Under the pieces are notes generated by a model that did no database searches, was not told the origin of the DNA, and worked only from the letters and a program-made list of their open reading frames with translations. This document shows, piece after piece, positions 1-9,160 of a stretch of DNA of 64,000 bases. A program made the position numbers and the translations under genes. The DNA is from Planktothrix tepida PCC 9214 (GTDB lineage Bacteria; Cyanobacteriota; Cyanobacteriia; Cyanobacteriales; Microcoleaceae): NCBI RefSeq assembly GCF_900009145.1, contig NZ_LN889782.1:1018311-1082310 (forward strand). Direction: 5' to 3'. Numbering within the stretch: the stretch's first letter is position 1; every line of letters starts with the position of its first letter.

Positions 1-1
1 T

Positions 2-457
2 TTACCCGTTTTACAAAAACGCTATCCTGATACAACCTTTACCATTGTAGGAGCAAGACCTGTACCAGAGGTTCAACAATTAGCCAATTATCCTGGTGTA
101 ATTGTCACTGGAGGCGTTCCGAAGGTGGTGGATTATTTACATCAAGCAACGGTTTGTGTAACCCCCTTACGCAGTGGATATGGGATTAAAAATAAAACTT
201 TAGAAGCAATGGCCGCAGGAGTTCCGGTGGTCGCCAGTGACCGAGGCTTAGAAGGATTAGCCGTTGATGGGCCGAATGATCCCCATCGAGCCTTACGCGC
301 TAACTCCGTTACTGAATATGTGGAAGCCATTAGTCGATTGTTTGAACATCCTAACCTCCGACACCAATTGTCGCAAAATGGGCGATTATTAATTGAAACT
401 GAATATACTTGGGAACGAGCCGGAGAACTTTATGAACAAGTATTGCTCCGCCGTTAG
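2..457 (+). CDS. Glycosyltransferase family 4, C-terminal part (5' end outside window)
   Basis: The reading frame is open from the first bases of the window and ends at 457, so only the last ~151 residues are present. The fragment has the nucleotide-sugar binding half of GT4 (GT-B fold) enzymes: a strand-turn segment FTIVGARP, then V/P-rich loops, then the diagnostic IKNKTLEAMAAGVPVV stretch, which contains the EX7E-like acidic and Gly/Ala motif that contacts the donor sugar nucleotide. GT4 enzymes transfer sugars from activated donors to lipid or polysaccharide acceptors in the cytoplasm. The acceptor cannot be told from this fragment. The next gene starts 28 bp downstream in the same direction and could be co-transcribed. 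A GTG at 125 is an internal codon and should not be taken as the start. Confidence 0.9.
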   Translation, partial: LPVLQKRYPDTTFTIVGARPVPEVQQLANYPGVIVTGGVPKVVDYLHQATVCVTPLRSGYGIKNKTLEAMAAGVPVVASDRGLEGLAVDGPNDPHRALRANSVTEYVEAISRLFEHPNLRHQLSQNGRLLIETEYTWERAGELYEQVLLRR

Positions 458-485
458 TATAACCCCATCTTACTTCTGAATCTTC

Positions 486-2153
486 ATGATGAATCCTTTA
501 GAGACAGGTCATCAACCCTCTGCGCGAAAAAAGAGTCAACCCCTAAAACCCCAGGCTAAACCGGGGAAACCCCAGGCTCCATCAGGGTTACAGCGTCGTC
601 AAATTCGACGTTCTCAACAAGCTGTTTTGGCTTCTGGGAAAAAATCATCACCCAACGCCTTAAAACCGTTGGTCAAGCGGGGAGGTCAACCGTTATGGAT
701 ATTGTGGAAAAAATGGATCGCGGATGGGGTTGCCTTTACCTTATTGTTAGGAGGCTCAACTTTAATTGGCGGATGTGCTTGGTTTAGTTATCAACTGATT
801 GTTAATCCTGATGTAGGAATTTGGCTGAATCAATTTTTACCCGCTTGGACACAAATTCCTCTGCAACGCCGGGACTCAATTCAAACCTTAGAAGAAATTA
901 GTCAAACGCTGAAAAAAGAGGGGTTAATTGCGGGCAAATCTTTTGCCTTACCTCAACTGAATTCCCCTAACTCCGTAGCCAAAAATCAAGCTGCTTTATT
1001 GCCTCTTCCCTCGGCATTTGTTGCTTCAAAAACCTGGGTTCAAGAGTCACCCGATCTATTAATTCCAGTGTTAAAAACTCGCAAATCTAGTGTGACTCAT
1101 CCTTGTGAAGGAGTGTGTCAGGAAATTGTGCAATTGCGACTTTATCAAGCGGTGCAAATGCCTTATCAACGACCGGGTACCACTTCCTATTATCGCTTAA
1201 CTCAACAACTCGATACTCAAGGCCCAGCCGAATCTTTTGTAATTGCATCCTTAATTGGAACTGAATCTAATCAACAAGGTTCTAATAAGCCACTTCCCTT
1301 AACTCGATTAACTCCATTTAAAGGCAAAATTCCTCAAATGGGACTTTGGTTTAATCTCAATAGTGAGCGAGTCATGGGGGACAAAATTGTTCCCTACGGA
1401 CAGATTATTCATTACAATCCCAATCACCATCATTTGAGTATGATGTTGGAGTGGAAAAGTGCCGCCGGACAGCAACCGATCTGGCAGGAAGTTACGGGAG
1501 GAAAAGACCCGGAATTATTAATTGAACAAACCATCGGCTTAGAACCTCAGTTTAGTATTTATCAAGTTCAACCCTTTAAATTTATTCCAAATCCGATTCA
1601 ATTAACGGCTATTTCTTTAGATGAAGTCTTCTTAGATAATTATAATTATCGACAAGCTTTACGATTAGCTAGAAGTGGGTTATGGTCGCCGGCATTAGAT
1701 TTAATTAAACCCTTGAAAAAAAATATTGTTTCTGGAAATCAATCTTCTTTAAAATGGTCATCCGCCGTTCAAGGGCAGTTAGATTTAATTGAATTTCATG
1801 CTAAAATTACAAAGGCGCAAGCCATTGCAGCCTGGGCTAGTCCTAGTCAACAAGTTTTAGCAAGTTTAATTGATGGACGCTGGAGTGAGGCGTTAGAAGT
1901 GTTAAAAAATAGTCCAGGAAATCAACAAGAAATCGCTAATTTATTAAGATCTAATGGAGGACGGATTAAAAATCGTCTTAATGCAGCTTTATTAGAACAA
2001 CCCGATCAACTGGATTTAAAAACCTGGGGTGCTTTAATGATTGCGGCGGAAGAGGGAAGAAATGAAGCGATCACTTGGTTAGATGAACAACCGGAAACTA
2101 ATCAAAAAGACCGCCAAGAGATTTTAGAATTACTATTAAAATCAATCGAATAA
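486..2153 (+). CDS. Conserved cyanobacterial single-pass membrane protein, unknown function
   Basis: 555 residues. The first ~70 are strongly basic and rich in Lys, Pro, Gln and Ser with no predicted fold. One hydrophobic segment follows at about residues 78-105 (FTLLLGGSTLIGGCAWF...). The remaining ~450 residues look globular and soluble. There is no cleavable signal peptide, so the likely topology is a cytoplasmic basic tail, one transmembrane helix and a large domain on the far side. The last ~170 residues are helix-rich (ALDLIKPLKK, WSEALEVLKN) and could be a small TPR-like or alpha-solenoid domain; this is inference. I recognise no catalytic motif. It may share a transcript with the upstream glycosyltransferase. 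Two ATG codons start the frame; either could be used. Confidence 0.8.
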   Translation: MMNPLETGHQPSARKKSQPLKPQAKPGKPQAPSGLQRRQIRRSQQAVLASGKKSSPNALKPLVKRGGQPLWILWKKWIADGVAFTLLLGGSTLIGGCAWFSYQLIVNPDVGIWLNQFLPAWTQIPLQRRDSIQTLEEISQTLKKEGLIAGKSFALPQLNSPNSVAKNQAALLPLPSAFVASKTWVQESPDLLIPVLKTRKSSVTHPCEGVCQEIVQLRLYQAVQMPYQRPGTTSYYRLTQQLDTQGPAESFVIASLIGTESNQQGSNKPLPLTRLTPFKGKIPQMGLWFNLNSERVMGDKIVPYGQIIHYNPNHHHLSMMLEWKSAAGQQPIWQEVTGGKDPELLIEQTIGLEPQFSIYQVQPFKFIPNPIQLTAISLDEVFLDNYNYRQALRLARSGLWSPALDLIKPLKKNIVSGNQSSLKWSSAVQGQLDLIEFHAKITKAQAIAAWASPSQQVLASLIDGRWSEALEVLKNSPGNQQEIANLLRSNGGRIKNRLNAALLEQPDQLDLKTWGALMIAAEEGRNEAITWLDEQPETNQKDRQEILELLLKSIE

Positions 2154-2305
2154 ATTTATCGGGTAGGGTGTATAAATATAGGGCACACACGGCTTAATTC
2201 CTATCTCATAAAACTGGATTTGACGTTTGATCCTTGATCGATAACGTCAGAGGTTGCCTAATTGTGCAATAATGATCCGGCAGTCTCCCACTAAGTGTGC
2301 GTCCG

Positions 2306-3340
2306 ATGGCCGACAGTCCCCAAACCCCCGATGAACTTGTCCAGGTTTTAGCTGAATTTCAGGATCTGCATTTTGAACTTCCTGATCCAGAAGCGGAAAT
2401 TCCTGAATTGGATTTTGAACACCAAATTGATGTCGCTTGGAAAGTTTGCGATCGCTTCGATTTGCAAACCGAAATTTGGCGAGGTAGAATTTTAAGAGTA
2501 GTTCGTGATCGCGAGAAAAAAGGTGGCGAGGGACGAGGTACAGGGTTTTTAAATTGGTTAAAAGAACGGGAAATTAGCAAAAGTCAAGCCTACGCTTTAA
2601 TTGAATTAGCAAATAGTGCGGATACTTTATTACTTCAAGGTCATCTTAACCCGGATGCGATTAATAATTTTAGTAAACGAGCTTTTGTAGAAACCGCAAA
2701 AGCACCCGCAGAAGTTCAACAAATGGTTAGTGATGCAGCGTGTAAAGGCGATCGCATTACTCGTCGTGAAGTCCGACAATTAAATGATGAATGGACGGCG
2801 ATGAGTTCTGATTTAATTCCTGATGAAATTCGGGAAAAAGCAACGGAGGGTTCCATGCCGCCTCGGTATCTTGCGCCATTAGTTCGAGAAATGGAAAAAT
2901 TACCCGAAGCACACATTACAGAATTGCAACGGGAAATGGTAGAAAATCCTGATGTTGATACGATTAAACAGTTAACATCGGAAGCAAAAAATTTATCGAA
3001 ATATTTAGATGCTGCGGCTCAAGTTCAAGCGTTAAATCAGTCTTCGGTGGATATGGAAATGGCTTTAGAAGAAGCGTTGCGAGTGGGATGTTTAAATACG
3101 GCTTCTGATTTAGTTAAACAAGCCACTGTTCTCGAACAAACGATGGTTAAATTGTATAGTAGTTGGAAACGAGTGGGCAGTTTAGCGGATCGATTATATG
3201 TGGATACGGGAGCAAGTACCCCCCATTTGCGATCGCTGTTAGGCTGTTTAGAACAGTTAGCAGGTCAAATTATTGAAGTGCAATTAGGGGATGGTAGTGA
3301 AGGTAGAATTCGCTTACAAATTCTATCGGATAATGATTAA
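2306..3340 (+). CDS. Conserved cyanobacterial hypothetical protein (helical, DUF-like)
   Basis: About 344 residues starting at ATG 2306 (MADSPQTPDE). A GTG nine bases upstream is in frame, but the ATG gives a more typical N-terminus. The protein is acidic and helical throughout. Residues ~80-130 (GFLNWLKEREISKSQAYALIELA) read like a helix-turn-helix or a 'replication-like' DNA-binding helical pair. The centre is a long helical region with an RITRREVRQLNDEW segment. There are no transmembrane segments, signal peptide or recognisable catalytic residues. I know similar proteins only as conserved hypotheticals of filamentous cyanobacteria. A DNA-binding role is a weak inference from the KSQAYALIELA helix. 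The gene ends just before a degraded transposase. Confidence 0.75.
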   Translation: MADSPQTPDELVQVLAEFQDLHFELPDPEAEIPELDFEHQIDVAWKVCDRFDLQTEIWRGRILRVVRDREKKGGEGRGTGFLNWLKEREISKSQAYALIELANSADTLLLQGHLNPDAINNFSKRAFVETAKAPAEVQQMVSDAACKGDRITRREVRQLNDEWTAMSSDLIPDEIREKATEGSMPPRYLAPLVREMEKLPEAHITELQREMVENPDVDTIKQLTSEAKNLSKYLDAAAQVQALNQSSVDMEMALEEALRVGCLNTASDLVKQATVLEQTMVKLYSSWKRVGSLADRLYVDTGASTPHLRSLLGCLEQLAGQIIEVQLGDGSEGRIRLQILSDND

Positions 3341-3390
3341 AATAGACTTTTGATCCTACAGATGGCATATCCATCGACAGATAGAAACCA

Positions 3391-4305
3391 TTAATAATTG
3401 ATGATTCGGGACACCGAAAAAGCGGTAAGGAAACGGCGGGGATTGGAAGACAATACATAGGAGAAATAGGCAAAACCGATAATGGAATCGTGTTGGTAAC
3501 GACCCACTTATATGATGGGGTGAAAAGTCTGCCATTAGATGTGGAATTGTATCAACACGCGAGTTCATTACCAGGAGGAAAGCAAGACCCAGATTTTGTT
3601 AAAAAGCCAGATATAGCATTGAAGTTAATCGACAAATGCCTAAGCAGAGGCTGGAAACCGGGAGTCGTATTAGTAGATGCTGGCTAGGTCAATAATCGGA
3701 CTTTTTTGAAACAATTAGAGTCAAAAAAGCTAAAATATATAGCGGGATTAGCAAAAAACAGAAAAGTTGTTGGTCAACGGCAACCTGATGGAGAAAAAGT
3801 TAACATTAGATTAGATGAATTGGCTAAAAGCCTTAACCCAGAGGAATTTACAGGTATTCAATTAGAACTAGAACTGACAAAAACTGTCTGGGTAGCAACA
3901 GTTGAAGTAGAACTATCAGGGGAATCGGAAACTAGAATAATAGCTATCGTCATGAATGCTCCTAGTTTAGAAGAAGCAACTGAAGTTAACTATCTGATTA
4001 CTAATGCTGGTGCTGAAAAAGCGACGGGTGAATGGATAGTTAAAACTTACTCTCAAAGAAATTGGGTAGAAGTTTTTTATCGGGAAGCCAAGGGGTGGTT
4101 AGGTTTAAGAGAATATCAGACTAGAAGTCTTAAAAGCCTTAATCGGCATCTAATATTAGTTTTCTGTGCCTATAGTTTTATTATTTGGCAACAGTTAACT
4201 GGCGGATTAAGACGGCGTTGGGCTAACAAACCGTTAAACACATTTACTGATGCTTTATTAGCTTTTAGGACAGCTATATCTTATCGGTTTTCTGCTTGGC
4301 TATAA
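3391..4305 (+). pseudogene. IS701-like DDE transposase remnant with internal TAG
   Basis: The frame shows the three catalytic regions of IS701/IS4-type transposases. The first Asp is in LIIDDSGHRKSG (~3391-3426), the second in VLVDAG (~3670-3684), and the Glu in EVFYREAKGWLGL (~4060-4110). A TAG at 3685-3687 stands where the family has Tyr (DAG-Y-NN), so one base change (TAT or TAC to TAG) closed the gene; the same frame resumes immediately and runs to 4305. The N-terminal third expected before the first Asp motif is absent: an in-frame TAG lies at 3382 and the preceding sequence is unlike a transposase. This is therefore a 5'-truncated, nonsense-mutated copy and cannot make active transposase without readthrough. 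Its 3' end lies next to a hairpin repeat that marks the break in a restriction gene. Confidence 0.85.
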
Positions 4306-4332
4306 GAGAATCATGACGTATTTGCTCTACAT

Positions 4333-4740
4333 CTAGCTAATCTGGGGTTTGTTTGGGCTTGAACTTTGTTCAAGTCCCGTTAGTAAAAATCTAAAAACTA
4401 ACTCTTCTATAAAATTTGCTCCTGCGGGTTCTAAAAAGTTTTTAATTAATCCTTGAATGGCATCGATTTTATCTTGAATTTCTAAATATTTAATAGATTT
4501 ATCCGAGAGTCCTGCTGCTGTTAGTAAAGCAGGTTGTATATCTGTAATTGCTAAAAGATCCGTCGGTATTGTAGCCTGAGAAGCAAATAGCTTGAGGGTT
4601 CTTGCTTGTTCAATAAAAGGAGTTGCTCTCCGGTTTTTTTCCAAAGCTAAAGCAACAAAGCCTGATCGAGTTGCTTGATACTCTGTAATCAGATCCTCAC
4701 TCCTCGTTAAATGTTGAAGATAGGTTTTTTGGGTTGTCAT
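4333..4740 (-). pseudogene. Truncated type II restriction endonuclease, AvaI/BsoBI-like N-terminal fragment
   Basis: The frame from ATG 4740 ([11 protein letters not shown]) encodes about 120 native residues with the N-terminal signature I associate with AvaI/BsoBI-type endonucleases ([53 protein letters not shown]). Family members are ~315-325 residues and carry the catalytic Asp/Glu/Lys in the second half. Here the match stops after FRFLLT at about 4379, exactly at the edge of the hairpin repeat, and 14 unrelated residues precede the stop. The catalytic core is therefore missing and the enzyme should be dead. The ATG overlaps the TGA of the methyltransferase by four bases (ATGA), the usual translational coupling of an R-M operon. 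The AvaI assignment is from memory of the family and should be tested by alignment. Confidence 0.7.
4343..4379. repeat. 37-bp hairpin repeat, copy 1
   Basis: A 37-bp sequence containing a 10-bp stem (GGGCTTGAAC / GTTCAAGTCC, one G-T pair) with a TTT loop. A second copy with a single mismatch lies at 25958-25994, and both copies sit beside transposase debris. Here its right edge (CCCG, 4379) coincides with the position where the restriction endonuclease reading frame stops matching its family. The repeat is therefore likely an end of the inserted element rather than a native terminator. Confidence 0.75.
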
Positions 4741-6232
4741 TTGCTTTTTCTCCAAATATAGATACACTTTCTTAAAGCGTCTCTCCCATGTAACCCCATT
4801 TGCTGACTACTGTTTCCTTTTGCATTAGGTAAGACTAAAATATTTTCAATATAAAATCCTAAATCTTCTGCAATTTTAGAGAGAATTAAATCCACAGAAA
4901 TGCTGATTCCAGCATAGCGAACATTATCATTAACTAGAATTAGAGGTGCATGAGGTTTCATCACTCTACCACACTCCTGAATTACACAAGCCATTTCATA
5001 AAAATAACCTGTGATCATTCTAATAATACCATTATTATTTAATAAATTTTGTTCTTTTTGTTCTTGTAAATAATGTAAAATAGATTGTAATAATTCTTGA
5101 TTATGGGTTACATCAAGAGCCGTTTTCCAACCTGAATTAATCTTTAATAAATCCTTAGCTTTATTTTCAACAGTACAACTTAGCATTTGTTGTCTAAGTT
5201 TTACCAGTTCGTTTTCATTCACCCCAGTAATGCTAGTTCTAAAGCATAAGTTCGAGTATAGTCATAACGATTACAATAAGGAGGGGAAGTAATAACAGCA
5301 TCATAAACATTTTCAGGTAAGGTGGGTAAAATATCTAAACAGGAACCGTTATAAAGTTTAAGTGTTCCTTGATCTGGATTCGTAGAAATAGAAAAAAGTT
5401 CTAATTGTTGACTAGAAGGCTGAATATCTTGAATAATTTCATCTAATTTATTAGCAATGGCTTGTTCAAAGTTAAGAATTTCTCCTTTATTAAAAGGGGT
5501 TTTACCTTGTTTATGACTTGAACGATAATCCCATCGCAAATATTGACCATCTTTACGAGTATAACTGACTTCTTCTAATATACATAATAAAGCAAAACAT
5601 AACACGGTTTTTACGGGTTCAGCTTCTAGTTGTAAAGCACCCCTATATTTTTCAATTGAGTCTTTTGTTTCTTCAGGATAAGCACCTTTGGTAATTCTTA
5701 ATTCCAATAAAAGATCTAACTCTTTTGTTTCTAACCAAGGTTTTTTAGCTTTCCAATATTCAATTCTTGATAAATCTTCTTGAGTTAAATCACAATCAAT
5801 AATTTTTCGACTCTTAATAATTTCCTGACCAATCGGAAGTAATTCAACCCCATCTGTATTAAGTCCATGAGAATTAGCTGCAAATAAAGTAGTTCCACTT
5901 CCTGCAAAAGGATCTAAAATATTACCTTGATTAATCTGATATTTTTTCAGAAAGTATTCAACGAGAGGAACCGAAAAGGCTTCTTTATATTTAAAGCAAC
6001 GATAAAGAGCTTTAGTTTTATTCGCTTGAAAACTAACTAGAGTTCTACTTAATTCTGGCTTTAAAAATAACTGTTTTGAGAAATACTCTTTCAGTTGAAA
6101 ATCTAAATCTATAATTTTATCGATACTAGATGAATGTAAGTTTTTACAATTGTGAGAAAGGGGTTCTATTAACACAGGTGTATTAGTTAAAAGTTCAGTA
6201 AAACTATTATTAATACTATCACAAAAATCCAA
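4737..6232 (-). pseudogene. DNA methyltransferase (amino-MTase, AvaI-type R-M), split by a -1 frameshift
   Basis: Two abutting minus-strand frames, 6232-5219 and 5222-4737, together give a ~498-residue N4-cytosine/N6-adenine methyltransferase. The first part holds motif I (DPFAGSGTT, ~residue 98, SAM binding) and motif IV (TSPPY, ~residue 321, catalytic). The second continues smoothly in the next frame (VNENELVKLRQQML..., NDNVRYAG). At the junction the minus strand reads CTGGGGTGAATGAA: one extra G would give ...L-G-V-N-E-N and restore a continuous protein, so a base loss in a G run is the likely lesion. The first frame ends in TGA and the second could start at the overlapping GTG. A two-subunit or recoded enzyme is possible but less likely. 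The partner endonuclease is also broken. Confidence 0.8.
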
Positions 6233-6385
6233 ATAATTCCAGTTTAAGCTTTATCTGAATGGAGGTTGACAACTACCATTATGCTAGAACTTGGTTATGA
6301 TAGAGAAGAATGAATCTGATCTGGGAGTCTGAGAAACCTGATCTACTTCAGAACATCATATCTTTACAAACAACATCAACATTTT

Positions 6386-7489
6386 ATGCTAAGTTCCAAC
6401 GGATTTGATTTATACAACTTGTCCTACCCTATCACTTCTACTCCCTATGCTGACTTATCATCAACCCTTCAAAATCAATACTTATATGATTTTCAAGTTG
6501 ATGTTTCAGAAATTGGAGGAGTTATCGCTAAATCCTTTAATTCTAATCCTTCATTACCTGGGGTAATTTTGACCGAAAATAAAACCTTTTTTGGTATGAT
6601 TTCTCGACGACGATTTTTAGAACGATTAAGCCGTCCCTATGGGATTGAACTATTTTTCAACCGTTCTTTAAAATTGTTGTATCGTTGGGAAAAAAAAGAC
6701 ATTTTAATTTTGCCTGGTTCCACTCCAATTTTAGAAGCGACTCAAATAGCTTTACAGCGCTTACCTGATTTAGTTTATGAACCCATTGTTGTCCAACTTG
6801 CACCTCAAACCTATCGACTGATTGATATGTATCAACTGTTACTTGCTCAGTCAGAAATTCATCAATTAGCTCATCAAGTTTGGCAAGAATTATATCATGA
6901 ATTACAAATCCAAGCCAGCTTAGATGGATTAACTCAGGTCGCTAACCGTCGCTTTTTCGACCAATATTTTGAGCAACAATGGTTACAACTTAAATCCACT
7001 GAATTTCCACTTTCTCTAATTTTTACTGATGTGGATTACTTCAAAGCCTATAATGATACCTATGGACATCATGCTGGTGATGATTGTCTCAAACAAGTTG
7101 CTCAAGTGATTGCACAAACCTTGACATCAGATCAAGGTTTAGTCGCTCGATATGGAGGGGAAGAATTTGTAGTTGTTTTACCCAAAGTCGCCCAAGAGCA
7201 AGCTATTTTAATTGCTCAGAAAATGCGAAATAATGTTAAAGCAATTCAGATTCAGCATCAAAGTTCTTCCGTGAGTTGTTATGTCACTATCAGTTTAGGA
7301 ATTGCTACTGTAGAATTTGGTAATTCAGAAATCATTAGTAAGATTAAAACACCAGGTGATTTAATTATTGCAGCCGATCAAGCATTATATCAAGCTAAAA
7401 ATCAAGGACGGGATCAGGTAGTCTGTTCCAGTATGAAACATCCTTACTTTTGGGCTTTAAGTTCCCAAATTTCCCTACAAAATTCCTAG
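6386..7489 (+). CDS. Diguanylate cyclase (GGDEF) with CBS-like input domain
   Basis: 367 residues. Residues ~30-165 form an input domain with a conserved FFGMISRRRFLERLSRPYG stretch and two similar halves, CBS-pair-like. A short helical linker (LAHQVWQELYHELQIQ) leads to a GGDEF domain at ~178-350 with LDGLTQVANRR, a metal-binding FTDVDYFKAYND and the active-site loop GGEEF at residues 257-261. It should therefore make cyclic di-GMP from two GTP. The allosteric I-site RxxD expected five residues before GGEEF is not present (LTSD at that place), so product inhibition may be lost. There are no transmembrane helices, so it is cytoplasmic. The next gene carries a clear paralogue of the same input domain fused to a histidine kinase. 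Confidence 0.93.
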   Translation: MLSSNGFDLYNLSYPITSTPYADLSSTLQNQYLYDFQVDVSEIGGVIAKSFNSNPSLPGVILTENKTFFGMISRRRFLERLSRPYGIELFFNRSLKLLYRWEKKDILILPGSTPILEATQIALQRLPDLVYEPIVVQLAPQTYRLIDMYQLLLAQSEIHQLAHQVWQELYHELQIQASLDGLTQVANRRFFDQYFEQQWLQLKSTEFPLSLIFTDVDYFKAYNDTYGHHAGDDCLKQVAQVIAQTLTSDQGLVARYGGEEFVVVLPKVAQEQAILIAQKMRNNVKAIQIQHQSSSVSCYVTISLGIATVEFGNSEIISKIKTPGDLIIAADQALYQAKNQGRDQVVCSSMKHPYFWALSSQISLQNS

Positions 7490-7729
7490 AAGACTAGCAA
7501 AATAGCTAAAATCAACACTCAATCCTCTTTTGAACCAGGTCTTTTGGGTTTAGGGACTATTCAGCACTGATTAGTTTAAAAATAGGTAAAAATATTAATA
7601 ATAGGTTAAATTAAAAAAATTCGCTTCAAACTATAAATTATAGAATAAAATAGAATAAAACGCTTTCAGGGTTAAAAAGCATCCCTTATCCTATCAATTA
7701 AGCTTTAATCAATTACCATTAATATAATT

Positions 7730-9160
7730 ATGGTCAATCTCCACGCTATGGAAACGCCATCCTTACCCCTTGCTTTCTCATCTATTCATAACTTAGAGCT
7801 AGAATCTACTCTCCAAGATCTCTCTTTGTATGATGTTCAAGTTGACATCAAGGAACAGGGAATAATTCTCGCTAAAAAGTTAGAAGTAAACTCTTTAATT
7901 CCTGGGGTAATTTTAACAGAAGACGGTCAATTTACTGGGATGATTTCTCGACGGCGATTTTTAGAACAGTTAAGTCGTCCCTACGGGCGAGAATTGTTTT
8001 TACAACGTTCTATTCGTTCATTACAACGGTTTGCTCAAGCAGAATTATTAGTATTACCTGGAAATACTTTAATTGTAGAAGCAGCCCATAAAGCAGTACA
8101 GCGATCGCCTGAATTATTGTATGAACCCATTGTGGTTCAAGTAACTGAAAATCGGTATCAACTTCTCGATACTCAACAGTTATTAGTTGCTCAATCTCAT
8201 ATTCATCAATTAACCACTGAATTATTGCGTCAGCAAGCTCAATCTCAACTGATTCAAACCGAAAAGTTAGCCAGTTTAGGAAAAATGGTGGCTGGAGTAG
8301 CCCATGAAATAAGAAACCCAGTTAGTTGTATTTTAGGTAATTCTGGCTGTCTATTGAATTATTATCAAGATTTAATGAAGTTGATTAAAACCTATGAGGA
8401 AAATACTGAAAAACCTTGTGCTTTGATTGATGATCTCAAAGCCGAAATTGATTTTGAATTTCTACAACAAGACTTAGGAGAAGCGATTAAAAGTATTCTA
8501 GTTAGTTCAGAACGTCTGAGTCAACTTGTCAATAGTTTGCATAGTTTTTCGCACATGGATGGGAATCACCGCCGAGAAATCAACATCCATGATTGTATTG
8601 ATGGGACTTTATTGATTTTAAAAAATCGCCTAAAACAAGGAATTGAAGTGATTAAAAATTATGATGATATTCCTTTATTTAAGTGCTATTCTGGTCAACT
8701 GAGTCAAGTGTTTATGAATCTGATTTCTAATGCGATTGATGCGTTAGAAGATGGAAAACAAAACGGTCAAAAATATCCTAGAATTGAGATTGATACTCAA
8801 GTTAAAATGCTATCTGAAGATCAAATCTATCCGGCTCGGTTAGCTCAACTTTCTCAAGAAAATCGTTTATTGTATTCTTTCCCAACTTACAAAAAAGCAA
8901 TTGACCAAGATATTCTTGAGATTGATGTTAACTCAGAATGGCTATCAATTCGGATTCGGGATAATGGGAACGGAATTCCCCTGGAAATTCAATCTCGAAT
9001 TTTTGATACCTTTTTTACCACAAAGCCAGCCGGAAAAGGAACCGGATTAGGATTAGCGATTAGCTACCAAATTATTCGGGAAAAGCATGGCGGTCAACTG
9101 AATTTTATTTCTACCCCAGGTATGGGGACGGAATTTGAGATTTTATTACCGCTTCTTTAA
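7730..9160 (+). CDS. Soluble sensor histidine kinase with the same CBS-like input domain
   Basis: 476 residues from ATG 7730; an in-frame ATG at 7748 is an alternative. Residues ~35-165 repeat the input domain of the preceding cyclase (GMISRRRFLEQLSRPYGRELF). Then comes a dimerisation helix with the phospho-acceptor His in GVAHEIRNP (~residue 192). The ATPase part has an N box (NLISNAIDAL), G1 (RDNGNGIP) and G2 (GKGTGLGLA). An unusually long ~85-residue insert (8370-8520) separates the H box from the second HisKA helix. There is no receiver domain and no cognate regulator adjacent. The 240-bp gap to the previous gene suggests its own promoter. Its 3' end overlaps the convergent PHP gene by 50 bp. 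Confidence 0.93.
   Translation: MVNLHAMETPSLPLAFSSIHNLELESTLQDLSLYDVQVDIKEQGIILAKKLEVNSLIPGVILTEDGQFTGMISRRRFLEQLSRPYGRELFLQRSIRSLQRFAQAELLVLPGNTLIVEAAHKAVQRSPELLYEPIVVQVTENRYQLLDTQQLLVAQSHIHQLTTELLRQQAQSQLIQTEKLASLGKMVAGVAHEIRNPVSCILGNSGCLLNYYQDLMKLIKTYEENTEKPCALIDDLKAEIDFEFLQQDLGEAIKSILVSSERLSQLVNSLHSFSHMDGNHRREINIHDCIDGTLLILKNRLKQGIEVIKNYDDIPLFKCYSGQLSQVFMNLISNAIDALEDGKQNGQKYPRIEIDTQVKMLSEDQIYPARLAQLSQENRLLYSFPTYKKAIDQDILEIDVNSEWLSIRIRDNGNGIPLEIQSRIFDTFFTTKPAGKGTGLGLAISYQIIREKHGGQLNFISTPGMGTEFEILLPLL

Noticed and set aside
4343..4379. Possible tRNA T-arm (GTTCAAGTCCC)
   Set aside because: No acceptor stem, D-arm or anticodon arm can be built around it; it is a hairpin repeat.
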